NCBI RefSeq assembly: GCF_000600005.1
Contig: NZ_CP007446.1
Coordinates: forward strand, 682,001-746,000
Reading direction: 5' to 3'
Source of the DNA: Snodgrassella alvi wkB2
GTDB lineage: Bacteria > Pseudomonadota > Gammaproteobacteria > Burkholderiales > Neisseriaceae
DNA length: 64,000 nucleotides
Part shown: one piece after another, positions 37,216 to 46,736 of the stretch
Layout: each line of letters opens with the position of its first letter
How positions within the stretch are numbered: position 1 is the first letter of the stretch
The notes under the pieces: model-generated
What the model saw: the letters and a program-made list of their open reading frames with translations, nothing else
What the model was told of the DNA's origin: nothing
The model's database searches: none
Position numbers and translations under genes: made by a program

Positions 37216-37704
37216 ATGCGCGGTAATGTTTATTCAATGATAATGAGTTTCTTACTGGCAGGCAGTCTGTGTGCTTGTAGCCATTCAGCAGCTGTCACAG
37301 CTAATAGCTCTGCTCAGGTTTTCAACCAATCAGCGACTCCAGTTGCTTATCAGCTGGCCGATAATTACTTCATTAAAAATACGGTAACCGGATTAGTCCC
37401 GAGACACATTAGTTCATCTGTTGAGTTTGCCCGTTATTTCGGTATGGCTGCAACTATGGGGAAAAATGGGAAACCAACTCCTATTGATTTTGCAGCTCAT
37501 GATGTAATTGTATATGATGCCGGAATCGTGCAAAAGCAGTTGGAAATTACGCCCTTAACCTTAAATTATGCTCAGGATAAGCTGGTATTAGATGTACGCA
37601 TTCGTTCTGGAGCAAGACAAAGTTATCAGATGCATCCGTTTGTAATTTTGATTGTGCCTAAAAATTTACCTGATAAAGTGGAATTCAAATTGCTACAACC
37701 ATAA
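37216..37704 (+). CDS. Putative lipoprotein of unknown function
   Basis: A 162-residue protein with an N-terminal hydrophobic stretch (MIMSFLLAGSLCACSH, cysteines 20 and 22), which fits a lipobox, so it is probably membrane-anchored. The middle and C-terminal part (FARYFGMAATMGKNGKPTPIDF and later HPFVILIVPKNLPDKVEFKLL, seen in shorter pieces) is predicted beta-rich. I recognise no domain with certainty. GACAGGAGG is a strong Shine-Dalgarno 7 bases before the ATG. It ends before a bidirectional terminator. Confidence 0.6.
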   Translation: MRGNVYSMIMSFLLAGSLCACSHSAAVTANSSAQVFNQSATPVAYQLADNYFIKNTVTGLVPRHISSSVEFARYFGMAATMGKNGKPTPIDFAAHDVIVYDAGIVQKQLEITPLTLNYAQDKLVLDVRIRSGARQSYQMHPFVILIVPKNLPDKVEFKLLQP

Positions 37705-37754
37705 GCAGTAAAGATATGGTTGGTGTTTTATGGCCAGTAACTGGTTATTATCTA

Positions 37755-37786
37755 AAAAAGCAGTCTGTATAAACAGACTGCTTTTT
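37755..37786. terminator. Bidirectional terminator
   Basis: AAAAAGCAGTCTGT/ACAGACTGCTTTTT stem with a 4-base loop between the lipoprotein gene and the convergent aldehyde dehydrogenase gene. Confidence 0.9.
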
Positions 37787-37801
37787 GCATAAATAGGAGG
37801 A

Positions 37802-39172
37802 TTAGTCCTGTGCAAGTACCACTAGTTTGTGATTAACAAATTCTTTAATGCCCAGATCACTTAGTTCACGTCCGAAGCCTGAACGTTTAATTCCGCCAAA
37901 CGGCAATTCAGCCACGGAATCACCGAAGCGGTTAATAAACACCATACCGGTTTCAATTCGCGAAGCCAGTTTTTTAGCGCGTTCAATATCTTTACTGAAA
38001 ACAGTTCCGCCCAGGCCAAAATTAGAATCATTAGCCAGTGTAATTGCCTCTTCGTCATTTTTTACAATATACAACTGTGCCACGGGACCAAAAAACTCTT
38101 CAAAGTAGGCCGGATTATCCCGGCTGATATCTGTAATCAGTGTAGGGGTAAAGAAATTGCCTTTAGCAGGTTTGTTACCGCATATTACTTTAGCACCATG
38201 GGCAATGGCAGCATCAAGCTGCTCTTGTAATGTATCCTTGCTTTTACGAGATGAAAGTGGTGCCAGTGTCGTATTTTCATCCAGCGGATCGCCCATGACT
38301 ACCTGAGCAAAATCTTCCTGAACAATCCGGGTGAATTGTTCAGCCACTTTTTCATGCACGATAAAACGTTTTGCTGCAATACATACCTGACCGGCGTTAA
38401 ACAAGCGTCCTGCTACTGCGGTATGTGCGGCGGCTACTACATCTGCATCATCTGTGACAACGAATACATCATTACCGCCTAATTCCATAGTAGATTTTTT
38501 CAGTTTACTACCAGCTTGTCCGGCTACAATAATGCCGGCACCTTCTGAGCCTGTCAGAGCCACACCCTGTACGCGTTTGTCACCGATAATGGTTTCTATC
38601 TGCTCCGGAGTTACAAACAGATTGGTATAAGTACCGGCTGGTGCCTGGGCTTCATGCAGCAGATCTTCCACTAGTTGCGCACATTGCGGAACATTACTGG
38701 CATGTTTGGCTACAACCGGATTGCCCACAGCAATAGCCGGTGCAATAACCCGGATAAGCTGGTAAATAGGAAAATTCCATGGTTCAACTGCCAGAATGAT
38801 ACCGATTGGATGATGTTCCACCCAGCCTTTGCCCAGTTTGCTCGGATAGGCTGCCGGTTTTAGCAATTCTGCAGCCTGTTTTGCATAGTACTGGACAATT
38901 TCAATGCAATTAACAATTTCGTTACGACTCTCTGCAATACGCTTACCCATATCCAATGTGATAATACGGGCAATTTTTTCCTGATGCCGTGTCATAATTT
39001 CAGCCAGGCGTTGTAGTAATGCCTGTCTTTCGCTGATGTTTTCCGGTTGTGACCATTCAGACTTGTACAGAGCATGAGCCTGAGTCAGTACGTTTTCTAC
39101 CTCAGTATTAGTATGATTGGAAAAAGTTCTGGCTAGCTCGCCAGTAAACGGATTGATAGATTGATAAGCCAT
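37802..39172 (-). CDS. NAD(P)-dependent aldehyde dehydrogenase, succinate-semialdehyde type
   Basis: A 456-residue cytoplasmic dehydrogenase. The catalytic residues are visible: N133 (EPWNFP), E230 (MELGGND) and C264 (NAGQVCIA). Length and the absence of an N-terminal extension fit the Sad/YneI branch of succinate-semialdehyde dehydrogenases rather than GabD (about 480). It would oxidise succinate semialdehyde or a similar aldehyde to the acid. No GABA pathway gene is adjacent, so the substrate is inferred from family resemblance only. Confidence 0.85.
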   Translation of the reverse strand: MAYQSINPFTGELARTFSNHTNTEVENVLTQAHALYKSEWSQPENISERQALLQRLAEIMTRHQEKIARIITLDMGKRIAESRNEIVNCIEIVQYYAKQAAELLKPAAYPSKLGKGWVEHHPIGIILAVEPWNFPIYQLIRVIAPAIAVGNPVVAKHASNVPQCAQLVEDLLHEAQAPAGTYTNLFVTPEQIETIIGDKRVQGVALTGSEGAGIIVAGQAGSKLKKSTMELGGNDVFVVTDDADVVAAAHTAVAGRLFNAGQVCIAAKRFIVHEKVAEQFTRIVQEDFAQVVMGDPLDENTTLAPLSSRKSKDTLQEQLDAAIAHGAKVICGNKPAKGNFFTPTLITDISRDNPAYFEEFFGPVAQLYIVKNDEEAITLANDSNFGLGGTVFSKDIERAKKLASRIETGMVFINRFGDSVAELPFGGIKRSGFGRELSDLGIKEFVNHKLVVLAQD

Positions 39173-39351
39173 ATTCAGCTATCCTCCACAGATGTAATAG
39201 ATAAGAGTAATTTGTCTGTAAAAATGCAGAGCAGAAGAAAGCGGCTGTCCGAATCATGCCCGAACAGCTTTAACGCAATTAAGAAATAGTAACAGAAGCC
39301 GCTAATGATTGTACGGCAGCGGTAAAGTTTATGTAAAGCAGCTTATCTTTA

Positions 39352-40041
39352 TTATAACCAGACTATGATTTTCACTATTAAAGGTCCGGCCAGCACCATA
39401 AATAGACCTGCCAGAATCATAGTCAGGCTGGCAACCACACCTTCGTCGGCATTACGCTGAATTGCCCGCGAAGTACCAAATCCATGTGCGGCATTACCAA
39501 AAGCAGCACCATTGGCCAGATGCATCCGGCTGCGACTAAAAGCCAGTGTGATATCACCAAACAGCATGCCTGTCAGTCCGGTTATGATGGTGAATACGGA
39601 TACCAGCGCGGCTGAACCATGAATTTTGTCTGCGAGCTCAATGGCAAACGGAGTAGATACGGAACGTGCCATGAGGCTGTAAGTCACTTCGTGGTTAAAA
39701 TGAAATAGTCGAGCCATCAGATAAGCACTACCCACTCCGACAAACATTCCCACAATAATAGCTGTCATCAGAATCGGTAACTGACGTTTCATTACATCAC
39801 GATATTGATAAATCGGAATGGCAAAAGCAACAGTGGCAGGACCAAGTAAGCCGGAAATATAACGTGTATATTGATTATATTGTGTATAACTGATGTCCAG
39901 CCATTGCATGAGGGCTATGGTTAATACACTAAAAGTAATGGCGGGTGACAAAAATATAACTGGCTTGGCGCGATAGCATTTTTTTGCCAGTGCATACAAT
40001 GCAATTGTCCAGATAAAACAGCCGGCAGCAATTATATTCAT
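39352..40041 (-). CDS. lrgB: LrgB/CidB family membrane protein
   Basis: A 229-residue inner membrane protein with six or seven hydrophobic helices. LLGPATVAFAIPIYQYRD near 66-83, SVSTPFAIELADKIHG near 128-143 and GNAAHGFGTSRAIQ near 180-193 are the LrgB signatures. LrgAB/CidAB proteins affect murein hydrolase activity and, in some bacteria, pyruvate or glycolate transport. It follows an LrgA-type gene on the same strand after 35 bases and is probably controlled by the divergent LysR gene. Confidence 0.9.
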   Translation of the reverse strand: MNIIAAGCFIWTIALYALAKKCYRAKPVIFLSPAITFSVLTIALMQWLDISYTQYNQYTRYISGLLGPATVAFAIPIYQYRDVMKRQLPILMTAIIVGMFVGVGSAYLMARLFHFNHEVTYSLMARSVSTPFAIELADKIHGSAALVSVFTIITGLTGMLFGDITLAFSRSRMHLANGAAFGNAAHGFGTSRAIQRNADEGVVASLTMILAGLFMVLAGPLIVKIIVWL

Positions 40042-40076
40042 AACAGATATCCAGTTAGCAATTAAATATGGCCAGT

Positions 40077-40481
40077 TCAGACATGGCGATGTTTAATCCA
40101 TACACGGCGCAGACGATAGCAGTATTTTAAGGTCAGAGCAGTACTGCTCATTACCAGAAATGTACCTGTTACGATGCTAATAACCAATTGCCATCCTTCA
40201 GCAGCAAACAATGCCTTGTATTGAACCACTGCAATAAGAACAGGCATAAAATACAACATTAATTCACCCAGCAAAACCTGTGCACCACTGGCGATCCATG
40301 ATAATTTCAATATGTTAAGCTGTAATAACAGCAATACCAGAAATAATCCGATTACACCGGCAGATAAAGGAATATGGGCAGCTTTTTCGATACCCAGCCC
40401 TATCAGCCAAAATAAAATGATTAGTAAAATTTGTGCGCATATATGTAAGCAGTTTGCCATGCGAAGGTGTAACATATTCAT
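40077..40481 (-). CDS. lrgA: CidA/LrgA family membrane protein
   Basis: A 134-residue protein with four hydrophobic helices and a basic C-terminal tail (RLRRVWIKHRHV). IPLSAGVIGLFLVLLLL near 37-53 and LGELMLYFMPVLIAVVQY near 72-89 match the holin-like CidA/LrgA family. It is encoded just upstream of lrgB. The 105-base gap to the divergent LysR gene holds the promoter. Confidence 0.88.
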   Translation of the reverse strand: MNMLHLRMANCLHICAQILLIILFWLIGLGIEKAAHIPLSAGVIGLFLVLLLLQLNILKLSWIASGAQVLLGELMLYFMPVLIAVVQYKALFAAEGWQLVISIVTGTFLVMSSTALTLKYCYRLRRVWIKHRHV

Positions 40482-40529
40482 TATGGCTGTTCCTTATAGC
40501 CAATTATTGGAAACCACTCATTATAATTA

Positions 40530-40541
40530 GCCTTATTAGGC
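40530..40541. promoter_or_regulatory. Dyad in the lrgA/LysR divergent promoter
   Basis: GCCTTATTAGGC (4-base arms, 4-base spacer) inside a broader AT-rich dyad, about midway between the lrgA and LysR starts. A plausible LysR-type binding site. Confidence 0.45.
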
Positions 40542-40586
40542 ATAATATGAATTATAATTTTATTATTATTCTTTTTTTGAATATTT

Positions 40587-41480
40587 ATGATTGATATAAA
40601 AGCACTTCAATGCTGGGTCACTCTGGTTCAAAATCACAGCTTTTCAGTTACTGCTGAAAAACTGGCATTATCCCAACCGAGTATCAGCAAAATAATTCAC
40701 GCACTGGAAAATGATTTAAATGTAGCCTTACTGCAGAAAGGAGAAAACGGACGCAAGCGTCAGGTACTGCCAACAGAAATTGGTAAGCGTGTATATGAAT
40801 ATTCTCTGCAGATACTTAATCAGGTGTCGTTGCTGAAACAGGAGGTAGAAGATTATCGTGAACTAAAATCGGGTACATTGCGTATCGGTATGTCGTTACT
40901 AGGGAGCCGTTTGCTAACACCGGCTTTTTTTAATTTTCATCAGCAATGTCCGGATATTGAGCTGGCTTTTATTGAAGCAGGTACTCGTGATATTGAAGCA
41001 GCCTTGCTGGAAAACCGTCTGGATGTAGGTCAGTTACTGTTACCGGTAAGTGATGAATTTGATTATATTCCTTTATGCGATTACCCGATGATGGTACTGT
41101 TTCCGCGTAAACGGTTAGTAAAGATACCTGCATCTATGTCTTTACGCAGTTTGCGTGATGAGTCTTTTATTTTGTTTAGTCGCGGTTTTGTTTTATTTGA
41201 ACGTGTTGTTAATGGTTGTCGTGATCAGGGATTTGAGCCAAATGTGGTTTGCTGTACCAGCCAGTGGGAACTTTTGCGTGATATGGTAGCAAAAGAAATG
41301 GGCATTGCTTTACTGCCCAGTTATTATACGGATGAATTTGACGATAAAATATTTGCAGCAGTTCCGTTAACCGATCCGGCAATTAACTGGAGTCTGTCTA
41401 TGGCGTGGCCTCGTCACAAAAAACTGACACCGGCTGTAAAAGCATGGCTTAAAGTTATCAGAGAGGAATTTTCCAAATAA
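40587..41480 (+). CDS. LysR family regulator (CidR-like)
   Basis: A 297-residue regulator with an N-terminal winged helix-turn-helix (residues about 4-62, SVTAEKLALSQPSISKIIHALE) and a substrate-binding domain from about 90. It is divergent from lrgAB, the same arrangement as CidR with cidAB in other bacteria, where acetate or pyruvate acts as effector. Regulation of lrgAB is inferred from position only. Confidence 0.9.
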   Translation: MIDIKALQCWVTLVQNHSFSVTAEKLALSQPSISKIIHALENDLNVALLQKGENGRKRQVLPTEIGKRVYEYSLQILNQVSLLKQEVEDYRELKSGTLRIGMSLLGSRLLTPAFFNFHQQCPDIELAFIEAGTRDIEAALLENRLDVGQLLLPVSDEFDYIPLCDYPMMVLFPRKRLVKIPASMSLRSLRDESFILFSRGFVLFERVVNGCRDQGFEPNVVCCTSQWELLRDMVAKEMGIALLPSYYTDEFDDKIFAAVPLTDPAINWSLSMAWPRHKKLTPAVKAWLKVIREEFSK

Positions 41481-41710
41481 CTGTTCAACGTATAAGTAAG
41501 CAGAGTATTGGAAAAGCAGAAAAAAGTAACCAATGACAAACAGCAGCTTGAGAAATAACTTTCTTTATTGTCTGCAGAATGATAGTGATTTATATTTTTA
41601 CAAAGGGTTATTGTAAAAACTAACTGAGGATAAATTCATATAATAACCGGAAAAACCCTTTTATCACTTTCCATAACAGAATACGGCAATCAAGAATAAA
41701 AAGGTTTTAA

Positions 41711-42061
41711 ATGATCAGTAAAGTATTTGAATTACCCTATTATGCCGTCATTTTTACCTCTAAACGCAGCCCGGGAGATTCTGGCTACTCAGAGATGGCA
41801 CAAAATTTATTAATTGAAGCCGAAAAAATAGAAGGATTTTTAGGAGCGGACAGCGTCAGAGACACAGAAGGAATCGGTATTACAGTTTCATACTGGCGAA
41901 CACTAGAGGCTATTGATAAATGGAAAAACCATACTCTGCATATAGAAGGGAAAAAAATGGGTATTAAACAATGGTACGAAGAATATTCAATTCGTATTTG
42001 CAAAGTTGAATATGAAAAATTTTTTGAATCCTCTGTTTTAAAACCAGATGGAATAGGGTAG
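41711..42061 (+). CDS. Antibiotic biosynthesis monooxygenase-like (ABM) protein
   Basis: A 116-residue ferredoxin-like fold protein. AEKIEGFLGADSVRD near 36-50 followed by ITVSYWRTLEAIDKWKNHTLH near 56-76 is the typical ABM layout. W-x-H-x-x-H/x-x-A is represented by WKNHTLHIEGKKMG. Members range from cofactor-free oxygenases to heme-degrading enzymes, so activity cannot be stated. AAGGTTTT precedes the ATG. It stands alone. Another reading is a stress-related dimeric protein without catalysis. Confidence 0.8.
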   Translation: MISKVFELPYYAVIFTSKRSPGDSGYSEMAQNLLIEAEKIEGFLGADSVRDTEGIGITVSYWRTLEAIDKWKNHTLHIEGKKMGIKQWYEEYSIRICKVEYEKFFESSVLKPDGIG

Positions 42062-42081
42062 CTGATAATCAGCTATCCTAT
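42053..42081. terminator. Hairpin over the ABM stop codon
   Basis: 14-base arms (one G.T pair) around a single A; the left arm includes the stop codon of the ABM gene. No long T tract. It may protect the 3' end or act as a weak terminator. Confidence 0.4.
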
Positions 42082-42161
42082 TATTCAAGAATCAAGATTA
42101 ATGCAAAATCAGTCTCTGAACCGGGCACGCAGGTTGCGACTGTCCGGATCATTCTGTCTGG

Positions 42162-42677
42162 TCAATTCTCAGTGTACATATGGTCTTGCATAATTTTTTC
42201 ATAAACTGCATCAGGGACATAACGGCGAATCATGGCCTGCCAGTTTTGCGGGCCGACCATGCCTTTTATCATGGTTGATGACACTTCGGCATATTCACGC
42301 GGCGGTATCAGGAAGATAGTGGAAATTTCCGGTTGTAAGTCATGATTGATATGGCGCATGGAACGCTCATACTCATAATCAGAAGCGGTACGGATACCGC
42401 GGATAATGAAATCTGCACCAATACTGCGCGCATAATTAACCAGATACTGATTTTGAAAACTGGAGATTTTAACATTGGGAAAATTTGCCGTGATAGCCTG
42501 AAGCATTTCTTTGCGCTCTTCAACTGAATATGTGGCATTTTTTTCCGGATTAACACCAATAGCGACGATTAGTTCATCAAATAATGGTTGTGCTTCACGA
42601 ATCATCCATAAGTGACCATTGGTAGGGGGATCAAAGCTGCCGGCATAGACTGCACGGCGGGTAGTTGAATTAGTCAT
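42162..42677 (-). CDS. coaD: Phosphopantetheine adenylyltransferase CoaD
   Basis: Fourth step of coenzyme A synthesis: adds AMP from ATP to 4'-phosphopantetheine, releasing pyrophosphate. The 171-residue protein has [15 protein letters not shown] near residues 9-23, with the T/HxGH nucleotidyl-transferase motif. [15 protein letters not shown] near 93-107 and [10 protein letters not shown] near 129-138 are further family signatures. It is a single gene on the minus strand. Confidence 0.96.
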   Translation of the reverse strand: MTNSTTRRAVYAGSFDPPTNGHLWMIREAQPLFDELIVAIGVNPEKNATYSVEERKEMLQAITANFPNVKISSFQNQYLVNYARSIGADFIIRGIRTASDYEYERSMRHINHDLQPEISTIFLIPPREYAEVSSTMIKGMVGPQNWQAMIRRYVPDAVYEKIMQDHMYTEN

Positions 42678-43496
42678 TGTTGCTTATTCCAAACTGCTTT
42701 TTCATGTGCCGGAAAATAACCAGTATGCAGATATTATCTGCTGAACATGATTGATTTAACTGTAAACAGTTATTATTTTTTTCAATGTCGTTAATACAAA
42801 GCTGCGCAGCTTAATCAGTTGTGTGTGCATTGTCAAAACATAAATGTTTTTTTATGAGGGAAAGAAATATTAAGCCGAATAAAGGTAAAGAATTCAAAAG
42901 AATAATATGAAATATTATAAAATAATCACTTTTGTTTTAATAGTGTAAATAGTAAGTAGTTTGCCTGCTTAATTTTGCCATATGTGAATATTCAGATGAG
43001 ATTTCGTCATTTTATTTTAACGGTTCATATAAAAAGAGGAGTTTTTTAATTTCTATTTATATAATTTTTTATATTGATTTTATTAAAAAATACTTAAAAA
43101 AGAGGAATCCTTTAATTTTTTCTGCTGTATTTGTAGTGGTGGTTTTTCTTAATAACTACTATATATTTTTATTAGCAGAATTTCGATATGGAGCAGCAAC
43201 TCTGTAGCCAATGAACAGTTAAATATATTTTCAGACTCTTATTCATATTTGAGTATCAGTAAAATGTTTATTTTGTTGAAATCATTTAAAATTTTATCAT
43301 TATATTTTTTAAGCGAGCTAACGATTTAATATATATATGATTTTATAATGATCTTGGATTATTATTTAATATTCATAAACTAATAATGGATATCAGATAT
43401 TAATAACTAACATGATATATTGATGAGAATGGTTTTCATCCTTTACAATCTTAATCTTTTGCCGCTATTTATTAAATTTATTAATTAGAGCAAAAT
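42678..43496. other. Long AT-rich gap before macA
   Basis: About 820 bases. It holds a 15-base palindrome GCAGATATTATCTGC (42727-42741), the small dyad AACTGTAAACAGTT (42758-42771), a stop-free frame without a start at about 43000-43210, and a promoter with a Fur-like site next to macA. No supported gene. Confidence 0.5.
43420..43449 (+). promoter_or_regulatory. macA promoter with Fur-like box
   Basis: TTGATG (43420-43425), an 18-base spacer and TACAAT (43444-43449) form a sigma-70-like promoter. Between them TGAGAATGGTTTTCA (43424-43438) resembles the Fur 7-1-7 consensus TGATAATNATTATCA with four mismatches. Iron control of this operon is possible but not secure. Confidence 0.45.
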
Positions 43497-43523
43497 TTGA
43501 GTGATATACGGATTATTAAGCAA

Positions 43524-44711
43524 ATGAAAAAAAAATGGGTTAAAAGGTTTGTATGGTTGTTAGTTGTGGTGGTGCTGGTTGCTGTTGTATGGAGTCTGTT
43601 TTTTAAACCTAAAGACCAGATGAATTTTGTGACAGATGATGTTCGTCGCAGCGATATCATGCAGACAGTTAATGCCACAGGAGAAATTGCGGCGGCACAA
43701 TTGGTTGATGTCGGTGCTCAGGCTTCCGGCCAGATCAAAAAACTGTATGTTAAGCTGGGTCAGCAGGTTAAAAAAGGTGATTTGATTGCTGATATCGATT
43801 CCACTACCCAGTTAAATACTCTCAACACTAATAAAGCTAAGCTGGATACTTATCGTGCTCAGCTGGTATCTGCTCAAATTGCATTGAAAATGAAGCAGCG
43901 TGCATTTGACCGTGAACGCGCGCTGATGGGGCAGGATGCTACCTCTAAAGCAGATTTTGATAATGCTCAGGATAATCTGGCCGCAGCACGGGCTAACGTG
44001 GCTGAGCTGAAGTCACAAATCCGGCAAACACAGATTGCCATTAACACTTCAGAAGCAGATTTAGGCTATACCCGCATTACTGCTCCGATGGACGGTACAG
44101 TTGTATCCATTCCGGTAGAAGAGGGACAAACTGTGAACTCCAGTCAGAATACGCCAACGATTGTACAGCTGGCTGACTTAAGCAAAATGCTGAATAAAAT
44201 GCAGATTGCCGAGGGCGACATGAGTAAGGTTAAGGCAGGAATGCATTTAACTTTTACTACACTGGCGGACAATAACAAAGTGCGTAAAGCTACTCTTGAA
44301 GCAGTAGATCCGGGGTTAACCAAGATGTCTCAGGGAAGTTATGACACCAGTACGGATACAACTGATACAGCTATTTATTACTATGCCCGGGCTCTGGTTC
44401 CGAATGATGATGGCACACTGCACATCGGGATGACTACTCAGAATAATATTTTTGTAAAATCTGTTAAAAATGTACTGACTGTATCGAATCAGGCAATCAG
44501 GCATAACCGTGGTAAAAAAGTGGTGAAGGTGCTGGGCGATAATCAGCAGGTTCAGGAAAAACAGATTGAGACTGGTATTACAGACGGTATGCGCACAGAG
44601 GTGAAATCAGGCCTGAAAGAGGGTGACCGGGTAGTTTTATCTGCGCTGAGCAAGGCAGACGCCAAAAATGGTGTCAGCAAAGAACCTAAAATGCGCGGTC
44701 CGAGAATGTAA
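43524..44711 (+). CDS. macA: Macrolide efflux periplasmic adaptor MacA
   Basis: Membrane fusion protein linking MacB to an outer membrane channel. The ATG at 43524 gives a Lys-rich tip (MKKKWVKRF) and one transmembrane helix, as in MacA; a TTG at 43497 would add nine residues. Next come a barrel-sandwich lipoyl-like half (ASGQIKKLYVKLGQQVKKGD), a long helical hairpin (about residues 85-160), the second half (LGYTRITAPMDGTV) and beta-barrel domains. The product has 395 residues. It starts a macA-macB-OMF operon, with macB three bases downstream. Confidence 0.93.
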   Translation: MKKKWVKRFVWLLVVVVLVAVVWSLFFKPKDQMNFVTDDVRRSDIMQTVNATGEIAAAQLVDVGAQASGQIKKLYVKLGQQVKKGDLIADIDSTTQLNTLNTNKAKLDTYRAQLVSAQIALKMKQRAFDRERALMGQDATSKADFDNAQDNLAAARANVAELKSQIRQTQIAINTSEADLGYTRITAPMDGTVVSIPVEEGQTVNSSQNTPTIVQLADLSKMLNKMQIAEGDMSKVKAGMHLTFTTLADNNKVRKATLEAVDPGLTKMSQGSYDTSTDTTDTAIYYYARALVPNDDGTLHIGMTTQNNIFVKSVKNVLTVSNQAIRHNRGKKVVKVLGDNQQVQEKQIETGITDGMRTEVKSGLKEGDRVVLSALSKADAKNGVSKEPKMRGPRM

Positions 44712-44714
44712 GCC

Positions 44715-46652
44715 ATGAGTTTATTGGAAATTAAGGCAATCAATCGCTGGTTCGGCACTGGTGAAAACCGGGTTCAGGTGCTCAAAGATATTAATCTGAG
44801 CATAGAAAAAGGCGATTTTGTAGCTATTATCGGTCAGTCTGGTTCGGGTAAGTCTACTCTGATGAACATCATTGGCTGTCTGGATGTGCCGTCCAGCGGT
44901 TCGTACAAAATTGATGGCGTAGAAACTGCTGCTATGACCGCAGATGAACAGGCCGCTTTGCGCCGTCGCAGCTTTGGTTTTATTTTTCAGCGTTATAACC
45001 TGCTCGGCACATTAACAGCACGTGAAAATGTAGCCCTGCCGGCCGTATATGCCGGTATGGAGTACGGTGAGCGAATGAAACGGGCGGATGAGTTGCTGGC
45101 TCAGCTCGGGCTTGCCGGTAAGGAAGAAAACCGTCCCAGTGAACTGTCCGGTGGTCAGCAGCAGCGGGTAAGTATAGCCCGTGCGCTGATGAACGGCGGT
45201 GAAATTATTCTGGCAGACGAGCCAACAGGTGCGCTGGATACCGGTAGCGGAAAAAACGTGATGGAAATCCTGCATAAACTGCATGATGCCGGTCATACCA
45301 TTGTGATGGTTACACATGATCCGACGATTGCTGCTAATGCTAACCGGGTAATTGAAATTAGTGACGGACGGATTATCGCCGACCACAGTAAGAATACAGA
45401 TATTCCGCCCAGCAATATTGAGAGTATTGAAGAGCATAATTCATGGCATTTTTACCGTGATCAGTTTTTTGAATCTTTTCTGATGTCTATTCAGGCGATT
45501 ATGGCGCATAAGATGCGCTCGTTTCTTACGATGCTCGGCATTATTATCGGGATTGCTTCAGTGGTGTCGGTAGTAGCACTGGGAAGAGGGTCGCAGGAAA
45601 AAATTCTTGAAAACATTAATGCCATGGGCACAAACACGGTTTCCGTATATCCGGGTTACGGATATGGGGATCGCCGTTCTTCCCGTATTAAAACGCTGAC
45701 TGTTGGTGATGCAGAGGTTCTGAAGCAACAGGACTATGTTGACAGTGTTACTCCGGGTGTCAGTACCAGTGGTACGCTTACTTATGATAATCAGTCTCTT
45801 TCAGCTCAGCTATACGGTGTAGGTGACCAGTATTTTGATGTACGCGGTATCAAGCTTGCTTTTGGCCGGCTGTTTAATGAGGATGATGTAACTCAGAACA
45901 GCCAGGTAGTCGTAATTGATGACAATACCAAAAACAAATTGTTTGCTGATGGTACTAATCCGCTGGGAAAGGTTATTCTGTTTAATAAACGGCCGTTGCG
46001 TATTATCGGAGTAACAGAACCCAATAATAACGGCTTTTCGGACAGTGACAGTTTACAACTGTTTACTCCTTATACCACGCTGATGAACCGGATTTCCGGC
46101 TCTAAATACATTACTTCAGTTACGGTAAAGGTAAAAGATAATGTCAATTCACAAACGGCAGAAAAAGGCATTATTGAATTACTGAAAGTACGTCATGGTA
46201 CAGAGGACTTTTTTACCCGTAACAGTGACACTATTAAGCAGACAATTGAAAGTACTACCGGCACCATGACTCTGCTGATATCAAGTATTGCGCTGATATC
46301 TCTGGTCGTAGGCGGTATCGGGGTGATGAATATCATGCTGGTATCGGTAACCGAGCGGGTGAAGGAGATTGGTATACGCATGGCTATCGGTGCACGTCAG
46401 CACAATATTCTTGAACAGTTTCTGATTGAAGCGGTGCTTATTTGTCTGATTGGCGGGTTGGTAGGTGTACTGTTTTCGTTTGCCATCAGTATGCTGTTTA
46501 ATTTGCTGGCAACAGATTTTGCCATGTCATTTTCAACCATCTCTATTGTGATGGCTGTACTTTGTTCAAGTGTAATTGGTGTGCTGTTTGGTTTTATGCC
46601 GGCAAAACGTGCATCGCAGCTTAATCCTATTGATGCGCTGTCACGCGATTAA
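44715..46652 (+). CDS. macB: Macrolide export ATP-binding/permease protein MacB
   Basis: Inner membrane ABC transporter with the ATPase domain fused in front of the permease. The 645-residue protein has Walker A GQSGSGKST near 41, signature LSGGQQQRVSIARA near 143, and Walker B ILADEPTGALD near 165. One transmembrane helix lies at about 272-293, a large periplasmic domain to about 520, and three helices follow. It drives export of substrates such as macrolides, heme precursors or peptides through MacA and a TolC-type channel. The true substrate here is unknown. Confidence 0.95.
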   Translation: MSLLEIKAINRWFGTGENRVQVLKDINLSIEKGDFVAIIGQSGSGKSTLMNIIGCLDVPSSGSYKIDGVETAAMTADEQAALRRRSFGFIFQRYNLLGTLTARENVALPAVYAGMEYGERMKRADELLAQLGLAGKEENRPSELSGGQQQRVSIARALMNGGEIILADEPTGALDTGSGKNVMEILHKLHDAGHTIVMVTHDPTIAANANRVIEISDGRIIADHSKNTDIPPSNIESIEEHNSWHFYRDQFFESFLMSIQAIMAHKMRSFLTMLGIIIGIASVVSVVALGRGSQEKILENINAMGTNTVSVYPGYGYGDRRSSRIKTLTVGDAEVLKQQDYVDSVTPGVSTSGTLTYDNQSLSAQLYGVGDQYFDVRGIKLAFGRLFNEDDVTQNSQVVVIDDNTKNKLFADGTNPLGKVILFNKRPLRIIGVTEPNNNGFSDSDSLQLFTPYTTLMNRISGSKYITSVTVKVKDNVNSQTAEKGIIELLKVRHGTEDFFTRNSDTIKQTIESTTGTMTLLISSIALISLVVGGIGVMNIMLVSVTERVKEIGIRMAIGARQHNILEQFLIEAVLICLIGGLVGVLFSFAISMLFNLLATDFAMSFSTISIVMAVLCSSVIGVLFGFMPAKRASQLNPIDALSRD

Positions 46653-46692
46653 TTGTGTTGATGCTGAAATTTCAATCTGGCGGAAATGGCTG

Positions 46693-46714
46693 TACTGCAT
46701 TGATAAATGCAGTA
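46693..46714 (+). repeat. Intercistronic hairpin macB-OMF
   Basis: TACTGCATT/AATGCAGTA around GATA, in the 84-base gap between macB and the outer membrane factor gene. No T tract; it may tune mRNA stability or relative expression. Confidence 0.5.
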
Positions 46715-46736
46715 AGCGTCAGAATAAAAAGTTACG

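Noticed and set aside
45012..45437. 141-codon minus-strand ORF inside macB.
   Set aside because: Lies opposite the conserved ATPase motifs of MacB; shadow ORF.
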